From Phytoactinopolyspora halophila (GTDB taxonomy: Bacteria; Actinomycetota; Actinomycetes; Jiangellales; Jiangellaceae), in NCBI RefSeq assembly GCF_003287285.1, contig NZ_QMIG01000001.1:496001-560000 (forward strand): a DNA stretch of 64,000 nucleotides, written 5' to 3'. A program made the translations under genes and the position numbers. Within the stretch, counting starts at the first letter, position 1; every line of letters begins with the position of its first letter. The notes beneath the pieces were generated by a model. The model made no database searches. It saw nothing but the letters and a program-made list of their open reading frames with translations, and had not been told where the DNA came from. Below, one piece after another: positions 8,584 through 17,760 of this stretch.

Positions 8584-10215
8584 ATGATCCTGCGCGAGCT
8601 CCTCGACGATCCCGGGCTGGGGCTGACGCTGCTGCACGGGACCGAAGCGCTCGACCAGCCGGTCACGTCGGCGTTCACCACCGACCTCCGCGATCCCCGC
8701 CACTACGTACGTCCTGGCGATCTCGTGCTCACCGGGTTGATGTGGCGCCGCACACCGGCAGACAGCGACGCGTTCGTGAGTGCCGTCGTCGACAGCGGCG
8801 CGATCGCCATCGCGGCCGGCGAGGCCGCGCTGGGTGAGGTCCCCGACGACGTCGCCGCCGCGTGCCGGCACCACGGCGTCACGCTGTTCCGCGTTCCCGT
8901 CGAGGTGTCGTTCGGCCAGATCAGCGACCGCGTCTCGACCGCTCGCGAGGCCGAGCAGCGGCGCGCGCTGGCCACCGCCCTGGGGCGGCAGCGCCAGCTC
9001 CTGTCCGCCGTCGCCGAAGGCCATTCCCTCGACGAGCTGCTCGCCCTGGCCCGCGACGAGCTCGGCGTGGGCTGCCACGTGCGCACCCCCACCGGGCGGC
9101 TCGTCGCTGCCGCTCCCGGCGCACCCGCCCCGGCGAGCACGGGCATGCCCGCCCAGCGGTCCGCTCGACCGGATACCCCGGGACACACCGGTGACATGCC
9201 GGCGGCCGACGTCGACCGGCTCACCCGCACCTTCCTCACGGCCGGCCGCCTTCCGGTCACGGTCTCGCTCTCCGACGGAAGCTCCACCTCGATCTTCCCC
9301 GTCGAGCCGCGCATCGACGCGCGCGTCGCCTCCTGGTTCCTCGTCTGCACCGGCGAGCACGAGCACTGGCCGGAGGATGTGCATGCCAGCCTGCGTGAAC
9401 TCGCCTCGGTGATCCTGCTCGAACGGCACCGGTGGGAGGAGCGCCGCCGATCCCAGCAGCGCATCGCCGACGACGTGCTCGCCGCGCTGGCCGAGGGCCA
9501 CACCTCCGGTGCCGAGCTGACCGTGCGCATGGCCGATCTGGGTATCGATCCCGCCGGGCCGTTCGTCGTCGCGATCGCCGCGCCAGCAGGCACGCCCGCA
9601 CGTACAGCGGCCCACGGATCGGCACGCGCCGCACTGGACGATGCCATGTTGCACGTGACGGACCATCCGATCAGCGGCATCCGCGGCGACCGGGCGATCG
9701 CCATCGCGACCGGTCACCCGGCAGCCACCGGCACGCTCCGCACGGCGCTGGAACGGCTGGCGCCGGCGTTCGATCGCGAGCGGCTGCTCGTGGGCGTCTG
9801 TACCGCCGCCGACTTCGAAACGCTCTCCGGCGCTCTCGACGGAGCCCACCACGCCACAAACGTCGCGGCGACGTGGCCGGCACGGGTCAGCGTCGTCTCC
9901 CTCGACGACGTGGCTTCGCACGCCGCGCTGCTCGCCGCCCTGCCGGACAGCCTGCGGCGCACGTTCGCCACCCGCATCCTGCAGCCCGTCTTCGACTACG
10001 ACGAGCATCACGGCGGGGAGCTGATACCGACACTGGAGGCCTTTCTCGACGCCGACGGATCGTGGAGCAGCTGCGCGCGGCGGCTGCACGTCCATGTCAA
10101 CACCGTCCGCTACCGCCTGCAACGGATCGCCGAGCTCACCGGGCGCGACCTGTCGCGTCTGGAAAACCGCGTCGACGTCTTCCTGGCCTTGAAGGTCGCG
10201 CGGCCCGGCTCGTAG
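8584..10215 (+). CDS. pucR: PucR family transcriptional regulator of purine catabolism
   Basis: The 543-residue protein has PucR architecture. An N-terminal PucR ligand-sensing domain (about residues 10-125) begins with LLHGTEALDQPVTSAFTTDL and continues to RPGDLVLTGL. A central GGDEF-like CdaR domain follows. A C-terminal helix-turn-helix of the PucR type shows GSWSSCARRLHVHVNTVRYRL and then RIAELTGRDLSRLENRVDV. PucR of Bacillus regulates the puc genes for purine degradation in response to intermediates such as allantoin. Here the gene is divergent from the xanthine dehydrogenase-allantoicase operon and 19 bp ahead of the deaminase gene, so local control of both is likely. Confidence 0.9.
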   Translation: MILRELLDDPGLGLTLLHGTEALDQPVTSAFTTDLRDPRHYVRPGDLVLTGLMWRRTPADSDAFVSAVVDSGAIAIAAGEAALGEVPDDVAAACRHHGVTLFRVPVEVSFGQISDRVSTAREAEQRRALATALGRQRQLLSAVAEGHSLDELLALARDELGVGCHVRTPTGRLVAAAPGAPAPASTGMPAQRSARPDTPGHTGDMPAADVDRLTRTFLTAGRLPVTVSLSDGSSTSIFPVEPRIDARVASWFLVCTGEHEHWPEDVHASLRELASVILLERHRWEERRRSQQRIADDVLAALAEGHTSGAELTVRMADLGIDPAGPFVVAIAAPAGTPARTAAHGSARAALDDAMLHVTDHPISGIRGDRAIAIATGHPAATGTLRTALERLAPAFDRERLLVGVCTAADFETLSGALDGAHHATNVAATWPARVSVVSLDDVASHAALLAALPDSLRRTFATRILQPVFDYDEHHGGELIPTLEAFLDADGSWSSCARRLHVHVNTVRYRLQRIAELTGRDLSRLENRVDVFLALKVARPGS

Positions 10216-10234
10216 TCGTGGCACAGTGGACGCC

Positions 10235-11596
10235 ATGCAGGAGCGCCTTGTCGTCGACAACGCCACGATCGCCACCGTCGACGCCAACGACACCGAGATC
10301 GACCGCGGCCACCTGGTGGTCGAAGACGACACGATCGTCGCCGTCGGCGAGGGTCCGGCTCCGATCCACGCCGACGATGTTCCCACGCGCCGGGTGGACG
10401 GCACGGGCCGCCTCGTGACGCCCGGCTTGATCAACACGCACCATCACTTCTACCAGTGGCTGACCAGAGGGCTCGCCCAGGACTCGACCCTGTTCGACTG
10501 GCTGGTGACCCTCTACCCGCTCTGGTCACGCATCGACGAGGACTCCGTCTACGTCGCGGCCCGCGGGTCGATCGCGGCACTGCTGCTGTCCGGGTGCACG
10601 ACCACGTCGGATCACCACTACGTCTTCCCGCGCGAGGGTGGCGACGTGCTGGGCGCCACTATCCGCGCCGGGCGGGAACTCGGGGTGCGGTTGCACGCCA
10701 CGCGAGGATCCATGGACCTGGGCGAATCCGCAGGTGGTTTGCCACCCGACTATGCCGTGGAAGACCTCGACACCATCCTCGACGCCAGCGTGCGGGCCAT
10801 CGAGACGCACCACGACCCGTCACCCGGCGCCATGGTGCGCATCGGGATCGCGCCGTGCTCGCCGTTCTCCGTCACCACCGATCTGCTGCGCGAGTCGGCG
10901 TCCCTCGCCCGCAGCCACGGGGTCCGGCTGCACACGCACGGCTCGGAGACCGTCGATGAGGATCACTACTGCCTGGAGCAGTTCGGTGTGCGGCCGGTGG
11001 AGTACCTCGATGATCTCGGGTGGCTCGGCAGTGACGTATGGCTGGCCCACTGCGTGCACGTGGAGCACACCGACATCGCGAGGTTCGCCGAATCCGGCAC
11101 CGGAGTGGCCCATTGCCCGTCGTCGAACGGTCGCCTCGGTGCCGGCATCGCCCCCGTCCCGGAAATGCTGGAGGCGGGGGTGCCCGTCGGGCTCGGTGTC
11201 GACGGCGCGGCCTCCAACGAGAGCGGCGGCGCCATCTCCGAGGTACGCGCCGCCCTCCTGTTCGCCCGGGCACGTCGCGGTCCCGAGGCGTTGACGGCGC
11301 GGCAGGCGCTGCGGCTCGCGACGATGGGCGGCGCGCGGGTGCTGGGTCGCGGCGACGAGCTCGGCTCCCTCGAATCCGGCAAGCAGGCCGACCTCGCGGT
11401 CTGGGACGTGGATGGGTTCGAGCACGCCTCGATCGACGACAAGATCGCCACCCTCGCCCTGGGTGCGCGGCCGCCCCTGACATTGCTGGCGGTCAATGGC
11501 CGTATCGTCGTCGAGCACGACAAGCTCGTCACCGCCGATACCGCAGACATCGCCCGCGAGACCACCACCGCGAGCCGCGGGCTCCTTCAGGGGTGA
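10235..11596 (+). CDS. 8-oxoguanine deaminase-like amidohydrolase
   Basis: This 453-residue member of the amidohydrolase superfamily deaminates purine-type rings in a metal-dependent (beta/alpha)8 barrel. Metal ligands are visible as the HxH in NTHHHFYQ (about residues 68-74), His in RLHTHGSE, His in LAHCVHVE and Asp in VGLGVDGAASNES. The last motif and HCPSSNGRL resemble 8-oxoguanine deaminases and related guanine or hydroxyatrazine deaminases. 8-oxoguanine deaminase yields urate, which would feed the purine pathway here. Guanine deaminase remains the main alternative. ATG 10235 was preferred over GTG 10226. The gene follows pucR by 19 bp and ends near the convergent permease gene. Confidence 0.82.
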   Translation: MQERLVVDNATIATVDANDTEIDRGHLVVEDDTIVAVGEGPAPIHADDVPTRRVDGTGRLVTPGLINTHHHFYQWLTRGLAQDSTLFDWLVTLYPLWSRIDEDSVYVAARGSIAALLLSGCTTTSDHHYVFPREGGDVLGATIRAGRELGVRLHATRGSMDLGESAGGLPPDYAVEDLDTILDASVRAIETHHDPSPGAMVRIGIAPCSPFSVTTDLLRESASLARSHGVRLHTHGSETVDEDHYCLEQFGVRPVEYLDDLGWLGSDVWLAHCVHVEHTDIARFAESGTGVAHCPSSNGRLGAGIAPVPEMLEAGVPVGLGVDGAASNESGGAISEVRAALLFARARRGPEALTARQALRLATMGGARVLGRGDELGSLESGKQADLAVWDVDGFEHASIDDKIATLALGARPPLTLLAVNGRIVVEHDKLVTADTADIARETTTASRGLLQG

Positions 11597-11621
11597 GCCG
11601 CCGTGCCGTCGCAGGTCGGGC

Positions 11622-13772
11622 TCAGACCCGGCGGCGGCCGGAACGGCGCAACAGCCACGCCAGGTAGGGCGCGCCGACCAGGGCGACGACCAGGCCCACC
11701 GGAATTTCGCGGGGCGCCATGACGGTACGCCCGACGACGTCGGCGGCGACGACGAGCACGGCACCGAACAGCGCCGCCACCGGTACGAGCCGCCGGTGCG
11801 ACGGCCCGACCAGAGCCCGCGCCGTGTGAGGCGCGACCAGACCGACGAACCCCACGGTGCCCACCACCGACGCGGCGCCCGCCGCCATGATCGCACCGCA
11901 CAGCAGCACGGCCAGCCGCATCTGGTGCAGGTTCAGCCCCAGCGCGCGCGGCAGGTCGTCACCGTAGGCGAACAGGTCCAGCGACCGCCCGAGCAAGGCC
12001 AGCACGGCGGCAACCGCAGCTGGCACGATCAGCCACCGCAGATCGTCCAGCCCGCGACCGTACGTGCTGCCCGCGAGCCACGTCAGCGCCCGGTTCACCG
12101 CGAGCTGAGCCTGCATCGCGATGACGGCGACGACGGCCGTGGAAACGGCGCTCACCCCGATGCCGACCAGCACGACCCGTGTGGGGTCGAGCGTGATACC
12201 CGCCAGCGGTGCTTCCCACCGGCGCGTGGGCCGCCCGTTCCCTCGTTGTCCGTCCCCCCGTCGTCGCCCGTCACCGGTCCGGGTGCCCGCCGCCAGCAGC
12301 AAGACGATCATCGCGCCGACGCCGCCGACCAGCGCGGACATCGGCAGGACCCACGCCGGTGCCTGTGGCGCGAGCATGAGTGACGCCACCGCGCCGACAC
12401 TGGCGCCACCGGTCACGCCGATGATCGACGGTTCGGCTATGGGGTTGTGCACCACCGCCTGCACCGCCACTCCGGCCACGGCCAGGCAGGCACCGGCCAC
12501 CGCGGCGACCGCCAGGCGGCCGAATCGCCGATCCACCAGCGAGACGTCCATGCCGCGGATCCAGTCACCGATGTCGGCCCAGGTCACGTTCACGTCGCCG
12601 GCCTTCAAACCGGTCGCCAGCGCGGCTACCAGGAGCCCGAGCCCGACCGCCGCCACCACGCCGGGCCGGATCCGGCGCTGCGCGGTGACGGCCGCCTGAT
12701 CGTCGACGTTGCCGAACCGGATCCGGCGCGCCAGCATGATGAACACGGGCGCGCCGACGACGGCCGTGATGACACCGGCGGGAAGCTCGCCGGTACTGGC
12801 ACTGCGCAGGAACGATCGTGCGACGACGTCCGCAGCCAGCAGGAGCCCGGCACCGAACACCATGGCCGACGGCAACAGCCACGCGTGCCGGTGCACACCG
12901 AGCATCCGCACGGTCACCGGGGCCACGACCCCGACGAACGCGATCGGGCCTGCCACCGTGACCGCCGTGGCGGCGAGGAGGACCGCGAAGATCAGTGCCG
13001 CGATCTTGGTTGACGTGACGTTTCCACCGAGGGCACGCGCCGCCTCGTCGCCGAGTGCCAGGAGATCGAGCGCGCGGATCAAGAAGACAAGCAGGCCGCA
13101 TATGACGAGGACGGCCAGCCCCATCTGCATGGCGCGCGTGAAATCGATCGCGGCGATGGAGCCGTTGCCCCAGAAGTACAGGCCCTGTGTGCTGCGCTCG
13201 AACCATACGAGGAACAGCGTCGCCACCGACATCAACGCCATCGTCACGGCCGCACCGGCGAGGAGGACGCGCCCGCCCACGACGACGCCCCGGCGGCCGG
13301 CCAGGCCCCAGACCGCGACGGCGGCCGCCAGCCCGCCCATCGTGGCCAGGCCGGTCGAGGCGAACGCGCCCATATTGACGCCCAGCGCGGCGACGATCAC
13401 CACGGCGAGGTAACCGCCCGCGTTGACACCCAGCGTCTCCGGGGCAGCCAGGGGATTTCGCGTCACCGCCTGCGCCAGCGCTCCGGAACCGGCCAGGGCC
13501 GCTCCGGCGACGATACCGGTGAGCAAGCGGGGCAGCCGGGCACCGAGGAAGATGTCGGCGACGTGCTCGTCGGCGGAGCCGGTCAGCAGCCGCAGCAGAT
13601 CCGCTCCGGTGATCCCGGAGCTGCCCTGGCCGACGTGCAGCACCACGACGCCCGTGAACAGCCCGAGGGCGATCAGGAGTGTCGCCAGCCCGCGGGTCAC
13701 GCCGCCGTCCTGTCGTGTCCGGTCAGGAGCCCCGGAACCCGCCACGGTGGTGGAGGGACGTGAAGGTGTCAC
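11622..13772 (-). CDS. Iron-siderophore ABC transporter, fused double FecCD permease
   Basis: The 716-residue membrane protein is two FecCD permease domains in one chain, like FhuB. The first half contains RLPRLLTGIVAGAALAGSGAL and RNPLAAPETLGVNAG; the second contains RRFGRLAVAAVAGACLAVAG and HNPIAEPSIIGVTGG. Each half ends with the conserved GFVGLVAPH- or FVGVVAPVTVR-type segment that contacts the ATPase. About 18-20 hydrophobic helices are visible. It imports ferric siderophore complexes across the membrane with the lipoprotein and ATPase encoded immediately upstream. It starts with GTG 2 bp after the lipoprotein stop. A linker rich in Gly and Arg near 12210-12290 joins helices in the second half. 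Confidence 0.92.
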   Translation of the reverse strand: MTPSRPSTTVAGSGAPDRTRQDGGVTRGLATLLIALGLFTGVVVLHVGQGSSGITGADLLRLLTGSADEHVADIFLGARLPRLLTGIVAGAALAGSGALAQAVTRNPLAAPETLGVNAGGYLAVVIVAALGVNMGAFASTGLATMGGLAAAVAVWGLAGRRGVVVGGRVLLAGAAVTMALMSVATLFLVWFERSTQGLYFWGNGSIAAIDFTRAMQMGLAVLVICGLLVFLIRALDLLALGDEAARALGGNVTSTKIAALIFAVLLAATAVTVAGPIAFVGVVAPVTVRMLGVHRHAWLLPSAMVFGAGLLLAADVVARSFLRSASTGELPAGVITAVVGAPVFIMLARRIRFGNVDDQAAVTAQRRIRPGVVAAVGLGLLVAALATGLKAGDVNVTWADIGDWIRGMDVSLVDRRFGRLAVAAVAGACLAVAGVAVQAVVHNPIAEPSIIGVTGGASVGAVASLMLAPQAPAWVLPMSALVGGVGAMIVLLLAAGTRTGDGRRRGDGQRGNGRPTRRWEAPLAGITLDPTRVVLVGIGVSAVSTAVVAVIAMQAQLAVNRALTWLAGSTYGRGLDDLRWLIVPAAVAAVLALLGRSLDLFAYGDDLPRALGLNLHQMRLAVLLCGAIMAAGAASVVGTVGFVGLVAPHTARALVGPSHRRLVPVAALFGAVLVVAADVVGRTVMAPREIPVGLVVALVGAPYLAWLLRRSGRRRV

Positions 13773-13774
13773 GT

Positions 13775-14776
13775 TCAGAGCCCGAGCGCGGCCTGGACCT
13801 CGTCATACACCGTGATCGCCGTCACCGGACCTCCCCACAGCCAGGTGCCGGGGTCGATGGGGTGCACACGGTCTTCCTCGACGAACTCCAGCCCCTGATA
13901 GATCGGGTTGTCCGCCAGCTCCTCGGTGAAGATGTTGTCGTCTTCCTGGGCGACGTAGATCAACGACGACGCGGGATCGGCCTGGGTGAGTCCCTCGACG
14001 TCGGTGTCGGTGAGGCCGTACTCGTCGGTGTCGCCGGGCCAGCCGTTCTCCATGCCGGCGGCTTCGAGCAGCTCCGAGGCAAACGTGGGCTTGCCGAAGA
14101 TGCGCACGGTGGCCGCGCCCTCGTAGGTGAATCCCTGTGCCAGGAGGAACGGTTCACCGGCGGCATCGGCCGAGTCGAGCGCCTTCTCGAATGCCTCCAT
14201 GCGGGCGTCGAAGTCGGCCATGATCTCGTCTGCGGCGTCTTCGGTTCCGGTGAGCACGGCCGTGTCCTGGAAGATGTCGCGCATCGCTTGCAGCTGGCCT
14301 CCCTCGTGGCCGTAGAAGTCCGAGGAATAGGTCGGCGCGATGTCCTGCAACTCCTCGATATTCACCACCGAGCGGTCGTCGTCGGTCAGGATGAGATCGG
14401 GTTCCAGAGCCTCGATCTGGTCCAGGCTGGGCTCCTGGCGCGTACCGACGTCGACGACGTCCTCGCCGAGCTCCGGTCCGGCGCTCACCCACTGCGAATA
14501 CCCCTCGACGTCGGCCACGCCGGCGGGCTGGATTCCCAGCGCCACCAGGTTCTCCGCGAACGACCACTCCAGCGCGACGACCGTCGTCGCCGGTTCGTCC
14601 AGCTCCACCGGGCCATGGTTGGTCTCCACGGAGATCGACCCGGAGCTGCCGGAGCCGCCGTCCTCCGTCGTGGCGGTGTCGTCGGACGTGTCCTCGGATG
14701 ACCCGCACGCGGCCAGCAGCAGCGCGGCGGACAGGACGGCGGGGGCGAACGGCCGGGTCTTGCCGAGCGCGATCAT
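13775..14776 (-). CDS. Iron-siderophore ABC transporter substrate-binding lipoprotein
   Basis: The 333-residue protein starts with a lipoprotein signal ending in LLLAACGS, so Cys24 is the predicted lipidated residue. A Ser/Asp/Glu-rich linker follows, then a class III periplasmic-binding (FepB/FhuD type) fold with VVALEWSFAENLVALGIQPAG, VDVGTRQEPSLDQIEALEPDL and a C-terminal TWLWGGPVTAITVYDEV helix. It captures ferric siderophore outside the membrane for the fused permease. Its ATG overlaps the ATPase stop by 4 bp (ATGA). The gene order ATPase-lipoprotein-permease in one coupled unit is clear; the exact siderophore is not. Confidence 0.92.
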   Translation of the reverse strand: MIALGKTRPFAPAVLSAALLLAACGSSEDTSDDTATTEDGGSGSSGSISVETNHGPVELDEPATTVVALEWSFAENLVALGIQPAGVADVEGYSQWVSAGPELGEDVVDVGTRQEPSLDQIEALEPDLILTDDDRSVVNIEELQDIAPTYSSDFYGHEGGQLQAMRDIFQDTAVLTGTEDAADEIMADFDARMEAFEKALDSADAAGEPFLLAQGFTYEGAATVRIFGKPTFASELLEAAGMENGWPGDTDEYGLTDTDVEGLTQADPASSLIYVAQEDDNIFTEELADNPIYQGLEFVEEDRVHPIDPGTWLWGGPVTAITVYDEVQAALGL

Positions 14777-15591
14777 TGATACTCCATTTCGACGATGTTT
14801 GCGACTGTCTCGTGTCCATAGGGCAGGCACGTGGGGCGGCCGGTGTACGGGTGCGGCACGACGTGCACCGACAGGCCAAATGCTGCTTCGATCGTGGTGT
14901 TGGTGAGGACCGAATCCGGGGCGCCGACGGCGTACACCGCGCCGCCGGCGAGCACCACGATCCGATCCGCGTATGCCGCGGCCTGGTTGAGGTCGTGCAA
15001 GACGAGGCCGACGGTGATCCCGTGTTCGTCGGCGAGACGACGGACCAGGCTCAGTATCTCCACCTGGTATCGCAGGTCGAGGTAGGTAGTCGGCTCGTCC
15101 AAGAGGAGAACGCCGGTCTGCTGCGCCAGAACCATCGCGATCCAGACCCGTTGCCGCTCGCCGCCCGAGAGGCCGTCGACGTGCCGGTCCGCGAACTCGG
15201 AGGTCCCCGTGACGTGCAGCGCCCACTCGACGGCCTCGCGATCCGCGTCCCGCGCGCGGCCGAGGGCACCCCGGTGCGCGTACCGGCCGTGACTGACGAG
15301 CTCGTGCGCCGTGATGCCAGCGGGGATCGGGGAACTCTGCGGCAGGAACGCCAACCGGCGGGCCAGCTCGCGGCCGCGCAGGCCGCACGTGTCGACGCCG
15401 TCGACGGTCACCGTACCCGTGTCCGGCACGTGCAGCCGGGCAAGGGTACGCAGCAGGGTCGATTTCCCGGAACCGTTCGGGCCGACGAGTACGGTGACAC
15501 CGCCGGGTATGAGATCCACGCTGACGCCAGTGAGGACCGGTTCACTGTCGTAGCTGGCGCGAACCTGTTCGGCCACGAGAGTAGAAGGCAC
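14773..15591 (-). CDS. Iron-siderophore ABC transporter ATPase (FecE/FhuC type)
   Basis: The 272-residue protein is a complete ABC ATPase. Walker A is GPNGSGKST (about residues 37-45), the Q-loop is FLPQSSPIPAGIT, the signature is LSGGERQR (141-148), Walker B is LLLDEPTTYLD (162-172), and the switch histidine is in LVLHDLNQAA. The DEPTTYLDLRYQ stretch is characteristic of iron-complex and cobalamin importers. It energises uptake with the lipoprotein and fused permease downstream. It is the first gene of the operon, and a DtxR-like operator precedes it. Confidence 0.94.
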   Translation of the reverse strand: MPSTLVAEQVRASYDSEPVLTGVSVDLIPGGVTVLVGPNGSGKSTLLRTLARLHVPDTGTVTVDGVDTCGLRGRELARRLAFLPQSSPIPAGITAHELVSHGRYAHRGALGRARDADREAVEWALHVTGTSEFADRHVDGLSGGERQRVWIAMVLAQQTGVLLLDEPTTYLDLRYQVEILSLVRRLADEHGITVGLVLHDLNQAAAYADRIVVLAGGAVYAVGAPDSVLTNTTIEAAFGLSVHVVPHPYTGRPTCLPYGHETVANIVEMEYQ

Positions 15592-15617
15592 GCTCTGCTC
15601 CTCCGCCGTCAGAAGTA

Positions 15618-15636
15618 TTAGGCATGCCTAATCTAA
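15618..15636 (-). promoter_or_regulatory. DtxR/IdeR-type iron box upstream of the siderophore-uptake operon
   Basis: The 19-mer TTAGGCATGCCTAATCTAA has the interrupted-palindrome form of actinobacterial iron-dependent repressor boxes (TTAGG and CTAA half-sites). It lies 27 bp upstream of the ATPase start, where a bound repressor would block transcription. DtxR/IdeR proteins repress siderophore import when Fe2+ is plentiful. The inner TTAGGCATGCCTAA is a perfect 14-bp palindrome. Confidence 0.7.
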
Positions 15637-15691
15637 CTCATATCGGGCCGATCTCTCACATCCCACCACCCCCACCCCACCCACCTGCCCC

Positions 15692-15763
15692 TGAATGATC
15701 ATGTTTGGTACGTTTTCTCCGGCCGTAACACGCCTGTAGACGTGCTACGGCCGGAGAAAACGT
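15692..15763. repeat. Long intergenic palindrome, copy A (downstream of purE)
   Basis: A conserved leader (GAATGATCATGTTTGGT, about 15693-15709) is followed by a near-perfect 54-bp palindrome at 15710-15763. Its arms are 15710-15735 and 15738-15763 around a central GT, and the outer 23 bp match at 22 positions. It ends 1 bp before the purE stop codon complement at 15765. The same leader plus palindrome recurs at 36714-36784 and, inverted, at 37032-37104. It could act as a purE terminator, but the conserved flank shows it is also a dispersed repeat. Confidence 0.8.
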
Positions 15764-15764
15764 G

Positions 15765-16295
15765 TCAACCCTCGGTAAGGGTGTGGCGCAAGGCATCGCC
15801 CTTCGCCCGAGCCGTCTCCTCGAGCTCGGCCCGGAACCGGTCAAGGCGAGCCTGAACCTGCGGGTCGGCGGCGCCGACGATCCGCGCGGCCAGCAAACCG
15901 GCATTCCGGGCGCCGCCCACCGACACGGTTGCCACCGGCACGCCCGCCGGCATTTGCACGATCGACAGCAACGAGTCCAGACCGTCCAGATACTTCAACG
16001 GCACCGGCACACCGATGACCGGCAACGACGTCACGGATGCGAGCATCCCCGGCAGGTGCGCCGCGCCGCCAGCACCCGCGATCAGCACGCGGAGCCCGCG
16101 CCCAGCCACCGACGCCCCGTAATCCAGCATCGCCTGCGGCATCCGGTGCGCCGAGACCACGCCCACCTCGTGGGCAACCTCCACGGCATCGAGCGCTTCG
16201 CCCGCCGCCGACATCACCGGCCAGTCCGAGTCGGACCCCATAACGATGCCGACCAGCGGCTCGCCAGATCCGCGCCGGGTCACCAGCTCGCTCAT
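15765..16295 (-). CDS. purE: N5-carboxyaminoimidazole ribonucleotide mutase
   Basis: PurE class I converts N5-CAIR to CAIR in purine synthesis, acting directly after PurK. The 176-residue length fits. The substrate-phosphate loop [14 protein letters not shown] (about residues 15-28) and the catalytic VVSAHRMPQ segment (47-54) are intact, as are [13 protein letters not shown] and the [22 protein letters not shown] region. It lies 110 bp downstream of purK on the same strand. That gap holds no gene. Confidence 0.96.
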   Translation of the reverse strand: MSELVTRRGSGEPLVGIVMGSDSDWPVMSAAGEALDAVEVAHEVGVVSAHRMPQAMLDYGASVAGRGLRVLIAGAGGAAHLPGMLASVTSLPVIGVPVPLKYLDGLDSLLSIVQMPAGVPVATVSVGGARNAGLLAARIVGAADPQVQARLDRFRAELEETARAKGDALRHTLTEG

Positions 16296-16405
16296 CTATC
16301 CCTCCCGTTCAACTGCCCGTTCTCGATGCGCTACGCGACCGAACGGTGCGTGCTCGGTCGCTCGCCGACGTCATCCGTTCCGCGACGTCACCTGCCCCGC
16401 CGATG

Positions 16406-17560
16406 TCACTCGTCGATGTCACCGCGGATGTACTCGGCAGCGTGCCACGCCCGCTCGCGCAGCGACTCCAGATCGTCGCCATACGCGGTGACGTGCCCGA
16501 CCTTGCGTCCGCGCCGCACGCTCTTGCCGTACCAGTGCACCTTCACGCCAGGATCACGGGCCATCACATGCCGGTACGCGGGATAGATCTCGGGAAGGTC
16601 GCCACCCAGGATGTTGACCATGACCGTATACGGAGCCCGTGCCTGCGGCTCACCCAGCGGAAGGTCCAAGACGGCGCGCAGATGGTTCTCGAACTGGCTG
16701 GTCACCGCGCCGTCGATGGTCCAGTGGCCCGAGTTGTGCGGGCGCATGGCCAGCTCGTTGACCAGGAAATCGCCCTCCGTGGTCTCGAACATTTCCACCG
16801 CCAGGATTCCGACGACGTCGAGCTCGGCCGCTACGGTCAACGCGATCCGTTGCGCCTCCACGGCCCGCTCCTCCGGCATCTCCGGTGCCGGAGCGATCAC
16901 CTCGGCACAGACCCCGTCACGCTGCACGGATTCGACGACGGGGTAGGCCACGGCCTGGCCATGCGGGGAACGCGCGACCATCGCCGCAACCTCACGCCGG
17001 AACGCGACCCGTTCCTCGGCGAGCACCGGGACACCAGCGCGGAACGGTTCGGCGACGACCTCCGCCGGCGTGACATCATCCACCAGCCATACACCCTTGC
17101 CGTCGTAACCGCCGCGTGCGGTCTTGAGCACGGCCTGCCCACCGTGTTCCCGCAGGAAGCTCGCGACGCCCCCGGGCCCGGCCACGATCCGGTGGGACGG
17201 GCACGGAATTCCGAGAGCGCTCAACCTGGCCCGCATCTCGACCTTGTCCTGGGCGTAGAGCAGGGCATCCGACCCGGGCCGGAGCGGCACGCCGGCCGCT
17301 TCCAGAGCCCGGAGGTGCTCCTGCGCCACGTGCTCGTGATCGAATGTCACGACGTCGCACGCCTTGGCGAAGGCTTCGAGATCGTCCAGTGCCTTCTCGT
17401 CGGCGACCACCGGATCTCGCGCCACCTGGGCGGCCGAGTCATCCGGATGGGCCGCGAGAACGGACAGCCGTACACCCAATTCCAACGCCGCCGGGTACGT
17501 CATCCGGGCCAGTTGCCCACCACCGACGATCCCGACGACCGGCCACAACGCATCGTTCAC
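16406..17560 (-). CDS. purK: 5-(carboxyamino)imidazole ribonucleotide synthase
   Basis: PurK is an ATP-grasp ligase that carboxylates AIR to N5-CAIR using ATP and bicarbonate. The 384-residue protein starts with the nucleotide-type fold VVGIVGGGQLARMTYPAALELG. The ATP-grasp core shows AVLKTARGGYDGKGVWLV for ATP binding and VGILAVEMFET followed by VNELAMRPHNSGHWTIDGAVTSQFE, the metal-binding and family-specific region. It is upstream of purE and in the same direction, forming the usual purK-purE pair. Confidence 0.96.
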   Translation of the reverse strand: MNDALWPVVGIVGGGQLARMTYPAALELGVRLSVLAAHPDDSAAQVARDPVVADEKALDDLEAFAKACDVVTFDHEHVAQEHLRALEAAGVPLRPGSDALLYAQDKVEMRARLSALGIPCPSHRIVAGPGGVASFLREHGGQAVLKTARGGYDGKGVWLVDDVTPAEVVAEPFRAGVPVLAEERVAFRREVAAMVARSPHGQAVAYPVVESVQRDGVCAEVIAPAPEMPEERAVEAQRIALTVAAELDVVGILAVEMFETTEGDFLVNELAMRPHNSGHWTIDGAVTSQFENHLRAVLDLPLGEPQARAPYTVMVNILGGDLPEIYPAYRHVMARDPGVKVHWYGKSVRRGRKVGHVTAYGDDLESLRERAWHAAEYIRGDIDE

Positions 17561-17760
17561 AGCGCCCTAGGTTACGTGACTCTGTCTCTCACCGCGCTCA
17601 CCTCGGCCGGGTTCGAAGCCCCGCCGGCCAGCCCGCGTGCGGCCTCGACTGTGTATACCTGCCCGATGTGCTTTACCCTTGGCGGGTGCTCGATACCGAT
17701 CCGGGGCAGCAACGCGCATCGCGCGCTGGGCGCCGAACTCCATCCGCCGAGCCGAGACGC

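Noticed and set aside
8578-10437. A 619-codon minus-strand frame opposite pucR
   Set aside because: It has no recognisable motif, and PucR with its helix-turn-helix is on the other strand.
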